Assembly: GCA_000787465.1 (NCBI GenBank)
Contig: JSYX01000140.1
Coordinates: 1 to 64,000, forward strand
DNA length: 64,000 nucleotides
From: Thermomucor indicae-seudaticae
Taxonomy: Eukaryota > Mucoromycota > Mucoromycetes > Mucorales > Lichtheimiaceae
Direction of reading: 5' to 3'
Part shown: in pieces, positions 22,140 to 33,959 of the stretch
Layout: each line of letters opens with the position of its first letter
How positions within the stretch are numbered: position 1 is the stretch's first letter
The notes under the pieces: generated by a model
The model's input: the letters and a program-made list of their open reading frames with translations, nothing else
Told to the model about the DNA's origin: nothing
Databases searched by the model: none
Position numbers and translations under genes: made by a program

Positions 22140-23718
22140 ATTTCTGTCAATGGAAAACGGGAGGAAGAATTAAGTTATAAGGATCTCCCTCATACTCACG
22201 CTTTATATATCTTTGGGAACACCCACTGTCGAATACGGTAGCTCGTGTGAGTTGTTCCCTTTATCGGGGCTGGAGTCAGTAACTCCGCAATGAAATCATT
22301 TCGTCTGTGTGTTGCCAAGAGCAAATAGTTTTTCCCATTTTCTAATTATATATAAATCAATCATTTGGGATCGTCGCGCCTCAAAGTCGTCTTTTCTGCC
22401 TTGGTCCTTTCGGCCTAGGGCGGGTGTCTTAGCTTTAATGGCTTTGGAGAGCACGCGCAGTTTATCTGTCCGAAACAGATATCATAGTCCGAAGACTTTA
22501 ACAGAGACCTATATAGACGACATGAAGTAACATGGTGATATTTACAGAATTGAGCGGCCCATAATTAGCAGCAATCGAAGTTCGCAGAACTCAGACACGA
22601 GGATTTTTCTCACTCTGGTCCTATATATGCCTCGTGAATTGGGGACATGAGATTATGACCGCGATAGCGAGAATTTGACGGTCAGCGATGCGCATCTGAT
22701 CAAGAGATATCGATATATCCATAGGGGATGTTGTCCAGAGCCGCAAAAAGACGCGTCTTGTACCCCAAATTACGACATGTGAGAAATGTTTGAAGGAAAC
22801 TACGGATACATCAATGTGCCGTTTTGGTTTAGAAAGGAAATATGCTCTATAAAGATTGTCATGCATATGGCAGTTTCGAAAAACCAATTGATCTTTTCAA
22901 ATAAAGCGTATTGAAAAGCAGTGGCGAGCAGCATCCGGCATCGGGAAATAGTTTTCCCTAATAGTGTAGACATCGTTTCCCTGAAATAAGGAGAAATCGG
23001 AAGTGCTTGACCACATTCATAATATCTGAGCGAAGAACTTTTCGGATAAAGTATGATGCTCTTGAAAACGCGGCATGTGGACAGAAGTATTTCGGCCTAT
23101 GGAATACCGATGAACAAGCATCATCACGCCCATTGAAGCCATCATGCATTCAAATCAATGAATCAACACGTCGCTGACTTAGAGGAAAGATTCTTGTATA
23201 TACCTTAGTGTGCAGAATTCTGGTTTGCGTCCAGTTGAAGACAAAGAATTTGCACTGCTTAATTACAGCAGGCAGATACAATTCGCCGAGAGCTCACCGC
23301 GGTTTTTACTATTCGTACTTGCCGTGATGAGTCTCGTATTGAAATTCATCCGATTTTGAATTGTTAATCCGTCCCTTTTTCTCTTCCCATTACTGCTTGT
23401 TACAATTCGCGCGTCGGCATGTTCACCTCTGAGCAGTGTGCAGAATTCGCAGCAGAGATGAAGCGTATCCGAACTTATGTGCGCTCCATGGCAGAAGCGT
23501 GTCGCAGGTTCCCGCGGCGTGATGGAGTCATCTCTCCTGGGAACGCTTGTACGTACAGCATCGCTTCCATCAGGAAAAGAGGACGACAACCGTCTGGAGC
23601 ATGTCTCATCATGAAGACGCGTAACATCATGGATCGGAAAAGAATGCCTTGAAATGGAGTTAAGCTGTACGCAGCCTCTTTTGATTCCCAAAGAGGTAAA
23701 ATTGGTAAGATATTAATA
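22140..23718. other. gene-poor region
   Basis: No supported gene in about 1.6 kb. Short frames on both strands lack domains. The left end is the aminotransferase promoter (several short TATA-like strings around 22200 and 22345). Confidence 0.5.
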
Positions 23719-24482
23719 ATGAATCCTCGTATTAGACGCATCCAGAATCTGGTCAATGAGCTTCGGGGGGGGGGTCGCAAAGCATCAAGGCAACCACGGA
23801 TACCTTGCGGCGCAGAGGTATCACGTACAATGGTACCAAGTACGTTTTTGCCCGCATATTTGAAAGCGAGCAGCAAGTCCGCCGGCAAGCGGCGCGGTAG
23901 CTCCAGTGGCGAAGGCTCATCCAAGGTCCAGGAAACGGCTGCTGGCAGATCGGGAACGACGAGCGAAACAGCCATTCCAAGCCGAAGGGGCAAGGCCAGA
24001 GCTCCGGATGCGCCACGAGTTCCTGCCAAAAGACCGAAGTCGAACATATTCTGTGACAGACACCCTCGTCTTTGAATGGTGGGCGCGTCTTCAAGCGTCG
24101 TCCACATCAAGAAGACTAACGCGAACTACAATGATGAGAATCCTATCATTTAATAGATGGCTTCTACGTTCGGCATTGGCCATCGACGGCAGGTTATGGT
24201 CCCTCCTTCCCCTCCGGAAGCATATCTCGTCGCCTGATGTCTGATCTCGACCCGTTTCATTTCAAGATCGAACTTAACACGCTTGCAAGTGGACATTGGC
24301 GCACACAGTACAGATGGTGTACCTCTTCTCGTAACGGTGCTTTAGTCTTGATGGTAAACGAATATAAAACGAGCCAAGTATGCTCGTATTGTGATGAAAC
24401 TTTGGAAAACATTCGGGATGATGGATTTCTCGATTGCAACCACAAGAAGTTTGCATGGGTTTGCTGTGAAGATAAAAGCTGA
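23719..24482 (+). mobile_element. decayed TnpB/Fanzor-like element fragment
   Basis: The frame 24237-24482 ends LDPFHFKIELNTLASGHWRT ... LVLMVNEYKTSQVCSYCDET. The string VNEYKTSQVCSYC matches the zinc-ribbon start of OrfB/TnpB-like and eukaryotic Fanzor proteins (hydrophobic strand, E-[YF]-x-T-S, CxxC). The second CxxC is missing and the frame stops soon after (CEDKS). Upstream, basic Arg/Lys-rich frames (for example RRIQNLVNELRGGGRKASR from 23719) shift frame repeatedly. Base composition of 23750-24020 is clearly GC-richer than its surroundings, and a run of ten G at 23765-23774 may mark a frameshift. I see no terminal repeats. This is a relic at best; a decayed host gene is possible. Confidence 0.4.
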
Positions 24483-25194
24483 CCTCTTGCGAAAGAAAGA
24501 AACGTCGCCGTAGCTGGACCAGAGGGGAAGAACGAAGCGGTACTGCGTACACGATGAGATAATTTTCTGTACCCTGCTTCCAAATGCCCCGAGGCCCAAG
24601 GTTGGTCATTCTAACCCTCGAGCATTCTCGGAACTTACCAAATATTTCATTCTCAAGATGTTGACGATCACAGAAGGAACGTCTACGCCCTGAAGACTTG
24701 TTTGAACCATGACCTTCCCATTGTAAGTACTTCACTCCGTTCGATAATTTCCCAAGATATGGGATAAAGATCAAAACGCGGCGCGGAACATGCGCAGGAT
24801 TTTGAGACTGTACATGCAAACAAACGGTCATATCCGCTCAAGACCACTATTATCAACTAGAAATGAAGGATTCTGACAAAGAATCCACAGCTTTTGTTAT
24901 GGAGAGTATAGTCCTGGCCAAAATTGACTGGGGTTTTGAGGCCTTTATACACAATATATATCCCATAGAAAGCTAGAGTATCGTTCTTGTATGCGATGTC
25001 ATTGACATGTTGTATTCTAACGGTTACTGTTGGCTTTTCGTACCATAAGGGTCATAATGTCCAGAAGTTGGGTAGCAGTTTGGCTGGAAATTGGGCACCC
25101 AACTTGCGCCAGACATTCACGTGGTCCCCATACTTTTTTTTGACTTGGAGCGAGAAAGTTTCGTGCTGAGCCCGGAGCGCCATACACATAAAGA
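24483..25194. other. gene-poor region upstream of metalloprotease
   Basis: No supported gene. The left part may continue the relic in other frames. The right end is the promoter of the gene at 25195. The long minus frame 25017-25517 runs antisense to the protease exon and looks like a shadow. Confidence 0.45.
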
Positions 25195-27225
25195 ATGGGT
25201 CTAAAAGCGCTTCTGCAGACCCTGTTCTCCATATACCTGGCGCTGCCTTTGTCTCTTGCAGATCCACATACTGCCGCGGATTTTGCCATCCATTCCGCAA
25301 TCTCGTATTCCCACAGCAATATACCACCCATCGCGCGCAATCTAGTCCCTCGCAGTCCTACCCTTGCCGAACCTCTTCCAACATCCCTGACGACCACTCC
25401 ATCAAAGACCTCTACAAAGACAGCAACAACCACCATTAACACCTCGTCACCCACATCTGGTACACTAATACCTTTACCACCACCACAAAACGATACCAGC
25501 CAGACCAATAATGCCACGCGTGTCAGTGTTCACTTCAGGTGCGCTATTGACGAAACATTTTGCAGTAAAGTCCTTTCTGCTGTGAATGCTGCAGCACAAG
25601 AGTTTATCCGAGTCGTCAACATCAACGTTCAAATTCTGTATGTGCTCTTGTCATAATGGACCCAATTTTTTTTATCTCTCTTTTGCTGACTGTATCGATT
25701 AGCTTAAATGTACATTATTTTAGTTTTTGCGAGAGATATTGCGCGAACGACACCTACGGTTGGGGTGCTCCTACCTCGCAGGTTATCTATACCCTTTTCT
25801 TCGCACTTTTACACATATACCTTGTACTAAAACGAGAAACATACAGTTTACGCTCCCATTCGACGACGGCGTGGACCAAAACTACATTTATCCGCAAACG
25901 CTTGCAAAGCAATTAGCACTTTACAGTGATTCATCGGTCTGGGCCGAATACGATGTGGACATTGATCTGAACCACGATGCTTACTTGAATGCAGTGGATT
26001 ATGAATCGGCAAAAGCGAATGGTTGGAATGGCACGGGTGTCCCGCCCGGAGGCAAGTATTGGTTCCAGGTAAGCCAAAACAGTGAACGCCACCTGCCATG
26101 TATAATAATGCTTGCTTACGTTTTCAGTCATTTATTTTGTAGGGTGATCCTAGCATTGAAGATTATCAGATCGATTTCGAGTACATTGTTTTGCACGAGC
26201 TATTGCACGGTGTCGGATTCATAAGCTCGTGGGGCGCTTACTTTTATACCAACTCTTCACCCTTTCGCAGTCTCATATACGGCATCTTCGACGATGAATA
26301 TCTGCAACTAGTGACACCTGGATTATCATGGAATGTCGTGGAGGGATCCGGTGCCGCGTTTATCAATGGTTTCCAGCCAACCATGATATTTGACAAGTAC
26401 CTCGTTAGCACGGATGAAACGACTACCAACCACACAGTTCAACGATTACTACAAAACGAAAGCTTTGCCATGCAAAACTTTTGCGTGCAGGATAATGATG
26501 CGTTCATCATCAACTTTATCCGCGGTTTCAACAACAATACGTTGTCAATCGACGCTCGTAGTCTGTTCCTGTCAATGTCTCGCGAAAATACCTTGACGTT
26601 TAATTTTATTGCGCCCTCAGTTCCGAACAGTACCTACATTACGAACCCGTACCTGGCCGAGACTTACAAGAACATGACGCTTGCAACGGGCAGCGATGTT
26701 TTGGGATCGAATCTGGAACAATATGGGCGGAACAACAATCGACCAGGCATAGCCATCTCTCATGTGGCTGCTAAATACGCTTCGACGCCTGATTTCCTCA
26801 TGGTGAACACGTATCAAACAGGCGTGACACTGAGTGAACTGGTCAACAAGACATACAGCGGATTGCCTTCGATTAATTATACCGAGACGCTGGCAAACAA
26901 TACTGTTGTCACATTGCAGTACAGGTCGCCAATTGGTCCGGGCATATTGCGGATATTGGATTCTATGGGCTATTCGACCGTACTGACGAGAACTAATTAC
27001 ACAACGACCGGTAAGCCGAAGGTGCCCAAGAATCAATCACGCTGTACCGATAGCAGCAGTAGTACACGCTTAAAGAATTCGCCAGCGGATTCGTCATCAG
27101 CATACCGCTTGGTACCATCATCCTCCTTCCTCTGTTACGGAGTCTGGCTGACCGCAGCGTTTCCTGTATTTTTAAATCACATGTCTTTCCTCTTTAAATT
27201 TTCCTTTTTCTGCAAAACTATGTGA
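25195..27225 (+). CDS. secreted HExxH zinc metalloprotease, possibly GPI-anchored
   Basis: Exons 25195-25637, 25703-25781, 25847-26068 and 26143-27225 join in frame. The N-terminus is a signal peptide (ALLQTLFSIYLALPLSLADP). A Thr/Ser/Pro-rich stretch of about 60 residues follows (TPSKTSTKTATTTINTSSPT), probably O-glycosylated. The catalytic domain has YGWGAPTSQFTLPFDDG and VDIDLNHDAYLN, then the zinc motif IVLHELLHGVGFISSWGAYF. His/His bind zinc and Glu is the catalytic base. The usual metzincin third ligand (HExxHxxGxxH/D) is Ser here, so the third ligand must lie elsewhere. Many NxT/NxS sites are present. The C-terminus is Ser-rich then hydrophobic (SSSFLCYGVWLTAAFPVFLN), compatible with GPI-anchor addition. 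A paralogue-rich secreted family in such fungi is likely; the exact MEROPS family is not named here. Confidence 0.8.
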
Positions 27226-28333
27226 AGTTTAATTGTTGCAACCCGTAATGTAATGTAATATCAATGCAAGGATTGATTGCAAATGACAACCAATTACCAT
27301 ATGTTTCGGGCTCCTAACGTACTGATAACGCCAAACAAAGCAATGATGATCGTCAATGTTAAAGAACATTAGTCGATCCTTCAATGCTTTCCATTCCCCC
27401 CTTTTTGGGTGAACAGACTGGGTTGGTGTTAGCATTCGGATTGGATATCAAAGTACTGAAAGTAGAAAAAAGGAACGTGTACGTTACATCCTATTGACAG
27501 TAAATTCCGAAATCAAGTTGGCTAATTAGGATAGATTCTTGAAGAGTTTGGAGGGCTATTTTAGACGAGGATAATAAGCAGCCCTGAGCGTAGATCTTTG
27601 CAGAAACAATGAATCTAGACACGATATGTACTAGCTCGATGTTATTCATAGAAGCATTTTGTTTTGGCCACCGGAATATATGCTACTAATCAGGAGACCC
27701 TATATGTGGGGGGAGAAAGAAAGAGAGAGGGATGCTAACGTAATGATAGACTGGGAATGAATATCAATGACTTTAAGCATTCAGTACCCCCCCCCCCCAA
27801 GCATCCCCTTTGCGTGTAGTTTATGATATACAACAACAGACAAGGAGGAGAGTCTGTTACCTGATGTGATGTTTGTCATAGAGAAGCCAGTAAAGCAAAA
27901 CAGAATGAAAAGAAAAGGTTACTGCAGCAATATTAACACACTCCTTTGAATTACTATAGAAAGGTTCTTGAATTAACGGCCGCGTCTTTTAGCAGAACGA
28001 AAGAAGAGCTTAAAGCTGATCTTATTCATAAACCTGCATTCCCTCCAACCCCTTTCCCGTTTTTCTGTTTTTTTTTATTCTTTTGCTCGGTCTACGCCGC
28101 TGATGAGACTCTCTCTGACTCTTGTAAGCTCCTTTGTTCCGCTCCCTGTCTCCCTCGTTTCTCCTCATTGACTCTCCTATTAGCTCTTTCGCTTTTGCCC
28201 CGATCATGTATATGAGCCAAATAGATAAATAGAGAGCAAGAACAAAGAAGGGGATCACAGAGAATAAAAACCACTAACCATTAACCATCATCGCCACTTC
28301 TTAAACACACACGCACACACACATATATATATA
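27226..28333. other. intergenic region rich in simple sequence
   Basis: No supported gene in 1.1 kb. Contains a run of twelve C (27787-27798), a purine-rich GAGAGA patch near 27720, T-rich tracts near 28070, and the AC/AT microsatellite listed below. Confidence 0.5.
28305..28332 (+). repeat. (AC)n(AT)n microsatellite at the start of a gene
   Basis: ACACACACGCACACACAC followed by ATATATATATA ends two nucleotides before the ATG at 28334, so it forms most of the short 5' leader of the next gene. Confidence 0.75.
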
Positions 28334-29026
28334 ATGGCTCACTTCAGACAAAAATGGACCAACCTGATAACTCGATTCGGTCATACCGAACAACAACAAG
28401 ACACAGAAGACTTTGCACTCGGCCGACGACCTTCACATGCCAGTAGTAGCTGCTGTTCTACAAGCCCGTCCATCAATGACGACATGACGTTCTGGAGCGA
28501 TAGCATGTCTACAATCTCTGAACAAACCATATCAAAACGACAACGGGAAGCATCTTGCAAGCGTTGTTGCCGTCGACGCCAATTTCTGCCGCTGCCTGCT
28601 GCTGCAAAGTTATTCCGACGGCGTGAATCCAATTCCTCCATTTGCTCTTCCTGCTCTTCGATTGCTGGTCACCTCGAAGAAGAAACTTTTGAAAAGCAGA
28701 CACAGAGGTTACAGAGCCTCTACGAACTAGCCCTGGATGAGGTAATAATCATTGCTTTGATTTGCTTTCTTGCTCTCTGATAGCTCATATACACAATCGA
28801 ACAGATCAAATACGCAGAAGATTCTCGAGGATCACCGTATTACTCAGGCGATCGAGTAACCGCCAGAGAAGCCATTGATGGTTGCGCCAATGCATTCATT
28901 CAACTCCAACAACAAATCCTTGATCCAAGCCTTCAGTCCCTGCTTCAGTCTACCATGGCACCACGGATACTCGAGCTACAATCCAAGTTTGATGCTTTGC
29001 CACCAGAGATCGATCCTTCTTCATGA
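28334..29026 (+). CDS. hypothetical basic, cysteine-containing protein with helical C-terminus
   Basis: Two exons (28334-28741 and 28805-29026) give about 210 residues. The N-terminal half is Ser/Cys/Gln-rich and probably disordered, with a basic Cys cluster (CKRCCRRRQF). The C-terminal half is predicted helical: QTQRLQSLYELALDE joins IKYAEDSRGSPYYSGDR and then TAREAIDGCANAFIQLQQQI. Alternating hydrophobic positions suggest a helical bundle or coiled coil. I do not recognise the family. Similar small proteins with a helical tail and low-complexity head occur in zygomycetes, but no function follows. The start is fixed by the leader microsatellite and absence of an in-frame upstream ATG. Confidence 0.7.
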
Positions 29027-29239
29027 AAAACTTTGTTTGAATAGTTTGTAATCTCGTGTACCTTTTCTGAACAGAAAAGTACGTTCTTCATACGTATCAC
29101 GTAAGATGATGTCTTGTGGGAGGCCCATTTGGGATTGTCAAAATTAAGGTTATCACGGGATCATGTGAATTGCATCTATGCACCAGGGCTTAGCCCTCAA
29201 GACAGGGCGAGATGATCTCTCTTCATTACAAACCATACA

Positions 29240-30782
29240 ATGAGCTTCCATGAGCTCCCCAATGAGATCCTGCTCGAACACATTTTGCTGCAATTGGACG
29301 CCGGTCTTTTGCTGAAACTCTCGGAGACGTCCCGGTCCTTTTATCGACTGTGCAACGATCCGGCGTTATGGCAGAGACTCGTCGAACATGATTTCTCGCT
29401 TCCTATGATGATCCAAACTTCGCATAGCTGGAAAAGAGTATACAAGATCTTGCAGGGAGCTCGAACTTATACTTGGGGAGAGAATTACGATAAACGGTTA
29501 GGCTTCATTGACGAGGACTGCTCGGAGCGAGACACGTAAGCAGGATCAAAGACCGTAACGGGAGGAACGGGTTTTTAGTGGACTTGTCGACGATCTACAA
29601 ATAGTTCTATGCATCAAATCATGACTCCTCGAGAGCTACGGTTTCTTAGCAACAAAGGGATAACCGATATCGTGGGGGGCGGCTGGTCTTTCCATGTCTT
29701 GGACCGTTGGGGACGTGTCTGGATGTGGGGCTGGGTAATCTCTCGATGAGTCTGGCGAAGCATACGCATCAGTAGATACTAAAATACACTGGGACCCGGA
29801 ACAGATGCAACCTCGGCATCCTATGGTCGCTACCGGTTTACCTAACCACAGTCTGGTCAAAGAACCAACCCAGGTCCGGTTACCGTCCAATATACGAATC
29901 CAGGCTATTGCAAGTGGCCGCATGCACGCCATTGCACTCGATCAAGCAGGCGGTATTTGGCATTGGGCAAACTGTTGGCAGCCTATTCCTGTGCACCTCA
30001 AACATGCTACTGGGCATCCCATCCAAGTTACTGCAGGCTCAAGATCGTCCACCGTCTTGACCTCCACGGGAGAGCTCTTTCTCATTCCCTTCCCCTTTCC
30101 GACAACCAAACCCGTCGTCGTCTCAGATTCACCTGTCACCACGAATCGTCTTTTCAACGATTTAGAGCAAACCGGAGATGATACCTTTTGCCAGATTACC
30201 GCTCTTGACAAATGCACAATCGCCATGTCTCGGTCTGGCCGCATATTCAAGTTCCAAACAACACTGCAAGAGCACGAGCGTTTTGTCCTATACCCTGCTT
30301 CGGTCGCTATCGAACTAAAACCTTTCCATGCAACCTTGTCAGAGTCGGATGATCAAGGTGCTAGTCCAGTGTTATCAGGTCAATTCCGTCATTTTGCAAT
30401 ACGCAGTAAAGGAAAGGTATTGGTGGGACAGCAAGACGATCCTGCTGACAAAGATCCGATTATTCTCGGTGACTCTGTTTGCAAAGTGATATTTGGCGAG
30501 TAAGTCAAACTTGCAACCTTCCGAAATGAGTGAATTTTAACTTATGAGATATCTAGTCACCACTTTGGTGCACTTACAAGCGATGGACGACTGCTGACGT
30601 GGGGCCGTAACTGTTCCGGAGCGTTAGGACATGGATATGATTATGACGAGTCTAGTGTCAAGGATGATATGCAAGTTGTCGAGTCCTTGACGGATATGTT
30701 TGTTTTTGCCGCTGGTTTTGGCGGGTCTCATTCAGGTTGTCTTGCCGTACCTCGTCATGATTTGTTTGATAATGCATCATAA
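29240..30782 (+). CDS. F-box protein with RCC1-like repeats (Saf1-like)
   Basis: The N-terminal F-box is clear: FHELPNEILLEHILLQLDAG then LSETSRSFYRLCNDPALWQR. RCC1-type blade motifs follow: ARTYTWGENYDKRLG, ITDIVGGGWSFHVLDRWGRV with WMWG, IQAIASGRMHAIALDQAGGI, IQVTAGSRSSTVLTSTGEL, and a last pair (HHFGALTSDGRLLTWGRNCS, then GALGHGYD). At least three introns lie near 29536-29620, 29735-29800 and 30500-30556. It is expected to be a substrate receptor of an SCF ubiquitin ligase, with the propeller binding substrate. Yeast Saf1 has this combination. The Skp1 partner is encoded at 48920 in the same window, but proximity is not functional evidence. Ends 123 nt before TRP4. Confidence 0.85.
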
Positions 30783-30905
30783 GATTATCTTGAGTGGTAC
30801 AAGGAAATTGCTTAAAAATTGACTCGCCCTCTTGTTTTTTGATCGCCCGACGAAGTAACCCAACTTCTGCTTTCCCCTCTTTATCATACTTGCCCCCCAA
30901 TAGAC

Positions 30906-32179
30906 ATGAACAGTTCGATCGATGGTGGCTTCAAGGCCATTTTAAAGACGCTTGTTCAAGATCCTGCGAAGTTTACCCCTGACGATGCCAGTTGCGCCAT
31001 TCACGAAATCATGAAAGGCACCGCCACCCACAGCCAAATATCGGCTTTCCTTATCAGTCTCCGGCTTCAGCAAAAAGACTCGGACCCTACCATTGTGGCT
31101 GCATGTGCACAGGCCATGCGGAGTCATGCTCGCCTCATTGCGTACGATCACTACCAGCATCTTGAAGGCAACGTGGTTGACATTGTTGGCACAGGTGGTG
31201 ACGGCCACGATACCTACAACGTTTCCACAACCGCATCCATTGTTGCAGCTGGCGCTGGCGCAAAAGTTGCCAAGGTATATCCTGCGCTTTGGACTCGTGA
31301 ATTATACTTTATAAATTGGTCTAAAATATGCAACCTCTTTTTTCTAGCACGGCAACCGCGCTGCATCGTCCAAATCAGGTTCAGCAGATCTCATGGAAGC
31401 TCACGGCTGCCATATCAGCAAGGTGGAACCGAGCCATGTCCCGGAAATACTGGAAAAGACGAACTTTTGCTTCTTGTTCTCTCAGACATATCATCCTGCC
31501 ATGAAACATGTGGCGGCTTTACGGAAAGAGATTGGTGTTCCAACTGTATTCAATTTATTGGGTCCAATGAGCAACCCTGCACGGCCATCTCGAGTCGTTG
31601 TTGGTGTTCACTCACCTCAGATCGGCACTCTGATGGCCAATGCGCTCAAATTGACCGGCATTGAGGAGATATTGGTCGTCTGTGGAGCAGAAAAGTTGGA
31701 TGAGGTTCGTATAAAGAAAGGGATCCCGAATTTTCGATATACATTGTATCTAAAGCATGGTTTATGATTTATACAGATCAGTCCTGCTGGCATAACAAAC
31801 GTGAGTGTGATTGATCAAACGACAGAAGTCAGCAGAAATGCTAAATACTTCTTTATAGTATTGGAGGGTACACAAAGGAGGTGATGTAGTTACCGGGACC
31901 TTGCATCCCACCAAAGACTTTGGTCTTCAAACGCATCCGTTGGCTGAAGTCAAAGGCGGTGATTGTACTCACAACGCAGAAATATTACGGCGCCTGCTGG
32001 ATAACGAATTGCCAGAAAACGACCCGATTCTAGACTTTGTGCTTTTGAACGCGTCGGCTTTGTTGGTTGTGGCAGGCATCGCAACCGACTTTAAGGACGG
32101 TGTAACCAAGGCCCGGGAGTCTATTGCATCCGGGCGTGCAAAGAAGGTCCTGGAGACCTTCAGACAAATGACTCAATAA
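30906..32179 (+). CDS. TRP4: anthranilate phosphoribosyltransferase
   Basis: Second step of tryptophan synthesis: joins anthranilate and PRPP to phosphoribosyl-anthranilate. The N-terminal helices (MNSSIDGGFKAILKTLVQD) are followed by the PRPP/anthranilate signature VDIVGTGGDGHDTYNVSTTA. After an intron (about 31276-31346) come HGNRAASSKSGSADLMEAHG and a degenerate stretch ending FSQTYHPAMKHVAALRKEIG, then TVFNLLGPMSNPARPSRVVV. Further introns near 31698-31776 and 31800-31858 lead to ISPAGITN and the C-terminal KGGDCTHNAEILRRLLDNEL. All substrate-binding blocks are intact; length about 350 residues is normal. Stop at 32177-32179, 60 nt from the convergent gene's stop. Confidence 0.95.
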
Positions 32180-32238
32180 TGGAGATGACAATTGCATATT
32201 CGTAGAGAAAACGATACCAATTTTGCACAAATACAACA

Positions 32239-33633
32239 TCACTCGAGTAATTTCGGCGGGTTTTCCAGAATCTTGCTCAAGTGAAGAAGAGTCTTCGCTC
32301 GCGCAGCGATTGCACCTTCTTTTTCTGTCCCTCGAGGCTCATTGTCAAGGTTCGTGTCGTGTATGAGTTTAACGTAACCGATTTCGTCTTGCAGAGATAC
32401 CACCAAATTACGCAAACACTGACTTGATAAAAGTCGAGGAGCTATTTTGATATTCTGCAGCATGCCATTGTCTTTAAGCTTGTGCACGCATTGTGCTATC
32501 TTGCGATCTACGAGTCCCCAAACACATGCTCGATCCGTTTGGTGTTTGTTCAGCGAGAGGACCAGGTCTCCATCTGAGCTGTGAAAAAGGGAAACCGAGT
32601 TATCCTATATGCCGTAAAATTTGAGTTTACAATCTTGTAACCTGATCCCTCTATGAGGACTGCTTACCGATAAAGTCCCTTCAAGATTCAGTAAAACCTT
32701 TATTTGGTCCCAGTCGCTACAATCTGTGTCGATTTGGACATAGGAAGGGAAGTATACAGGAAGGAACGTGAATGGCCCTATAGAAAGAAATAAGCTAGAT
32801 GTTAATGAATTTGTGAGTTAATTAACTTACCCGAATCAGAGTCTTTCCAACCAAGGTCACGTTTGTCCAGTGTCCAACTGACAGTTTTTGTCTCACTCAC
32901 TCGCCACTCATCATCGACTGAATACCGACATGAGACCCGAAGCTTATTGAATATCTGTTGCGGCATGATATCGACAGGCAAACGAAAGGCAGCATAAAGC
33001 ACTGCCGTCTTATTTGGTCCAATAGAATATCGAGTGCTATGTCGTATCGTACTCGGTAATAATGTTGGATCGACATCTGTGGAAAGGAACGCGTGAGCGT
33101 CGCGGATGCGGACAGTGCTATTAACAACCTAGCGTTAGCTTTACGTGTCTTTCTCTCTGTATCTCTTTTACGCCCCTGACCTAGAAGCATTTTGTACCTC
33201 TATTCGAAGCCAAACATGATCTTCGAGCGATCCACGTATCCAACCAGTACATGACTGCAGGCAGACATAGTCGTCTTGAGATTCCTCGCTGCTGCCATTG
33301 TCATGATCTTCTTCTGGTTGCGCGGTGAGCAGTGGCATAAGTCCCGGTGGTGGTAAAAGACGCCGTCGCTTTCGCCGTGCCGGTGCTGCATCAATGAAAA
33401 AGGCATCTTTTAGCTCATGTCGTAAAATGTAGTCGGAATCTTTAAGCATCGCGGTTTTGGTTTCCACCTATCCACCCTTTGAACAACTTGATTCAATAAC
33501 ATTTCGGTTTTAGCTCGCTCCTTACTGTTCGTCTGACACGTCGGACCTCCGCATGCGTTTGGACAAGTTTGCGTTGGAGTAGATCTAGAGTTTTACGTAG
33601 ATTTTCTTTCTTGACTGATGACGATTCAGCCAT
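32239..33633 (-). CDS. conserved-looking hypothetical coiled-coil protein
   Basis: Exon 1 from ATG 33633 encodes MAESSSVKKENLRKTLDLLQ then RKLVQTHAEVRRVRRT, a basic coiled coil. After an intron (about 33474-33525) the frame continues ETKTAMLKDSDYILRHELKD, a Lys/Arg-rich patch (ARRKRRRLLPPPG, a likely nuclear signal), and GWIRGSLEDHVWLRIEVQN. Later exons give STRYSIGPNKTAVLYAAFRL, VSWTLDKRDLGWKDSDSG, FLPVYFPSYVQIDTDCSDWD and the C-terminal KTLLHLSKILENPPKLLE. The middle looks like beta-rich domains. I do not recognise it; a nuclear role is inferred from the basic patch only. Four introns fit GT-AG and keep frame, which argues for a real gene. Confidence 0.65.
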
Positions 33634-33959
33634 TAGGTCAAGAAGTTAAAAAAAAAGTAGAGTACAATAGAAGCTCCGTTGCATTAAGAATATACTGAAC
33701 TCTCTGAAATAGGGCATCAACTGAACACTGACAAATACGTCTTGAACAGAAGGATTCATGCCTCGTTCAGTTCTGATATTCCCGCGTAAAAAGCATCTCT
33801 CTCTTCCTTCGCCTAAGTAAGTCGCGGCAATCACCTGTGATTATAGCAACAACTTTGCATGTTTCATAAAAGATGGACCAGATTGAGTGATATAGACCAG
33901 TGTTCAACGTAATGTCATAATTATCTTTCATTTTAGCAATGTTTTCTTTTGATCATGTA
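33634..33959. other. non-coding gap before repeat copy A
   Basis: AT-rich sequence with no supported gene. It holds the promoter of the minus-strand gene ending at 32239. Confidence 0.45.

Noticed and set aside
23475..24110. 211-residue minus-strand open frame
   Set aside because: It is antisense to the GC-rich relic, has no domain, and GC-rich sequence yields long chance frames.
25017..25517. 166-residue minus-strand open frame rich in Gly and Val
   Set aside because: It is the mirror of the Thr/Ser/Pro-rich exon of the metalloprotease; composition is explained by the sense strand.
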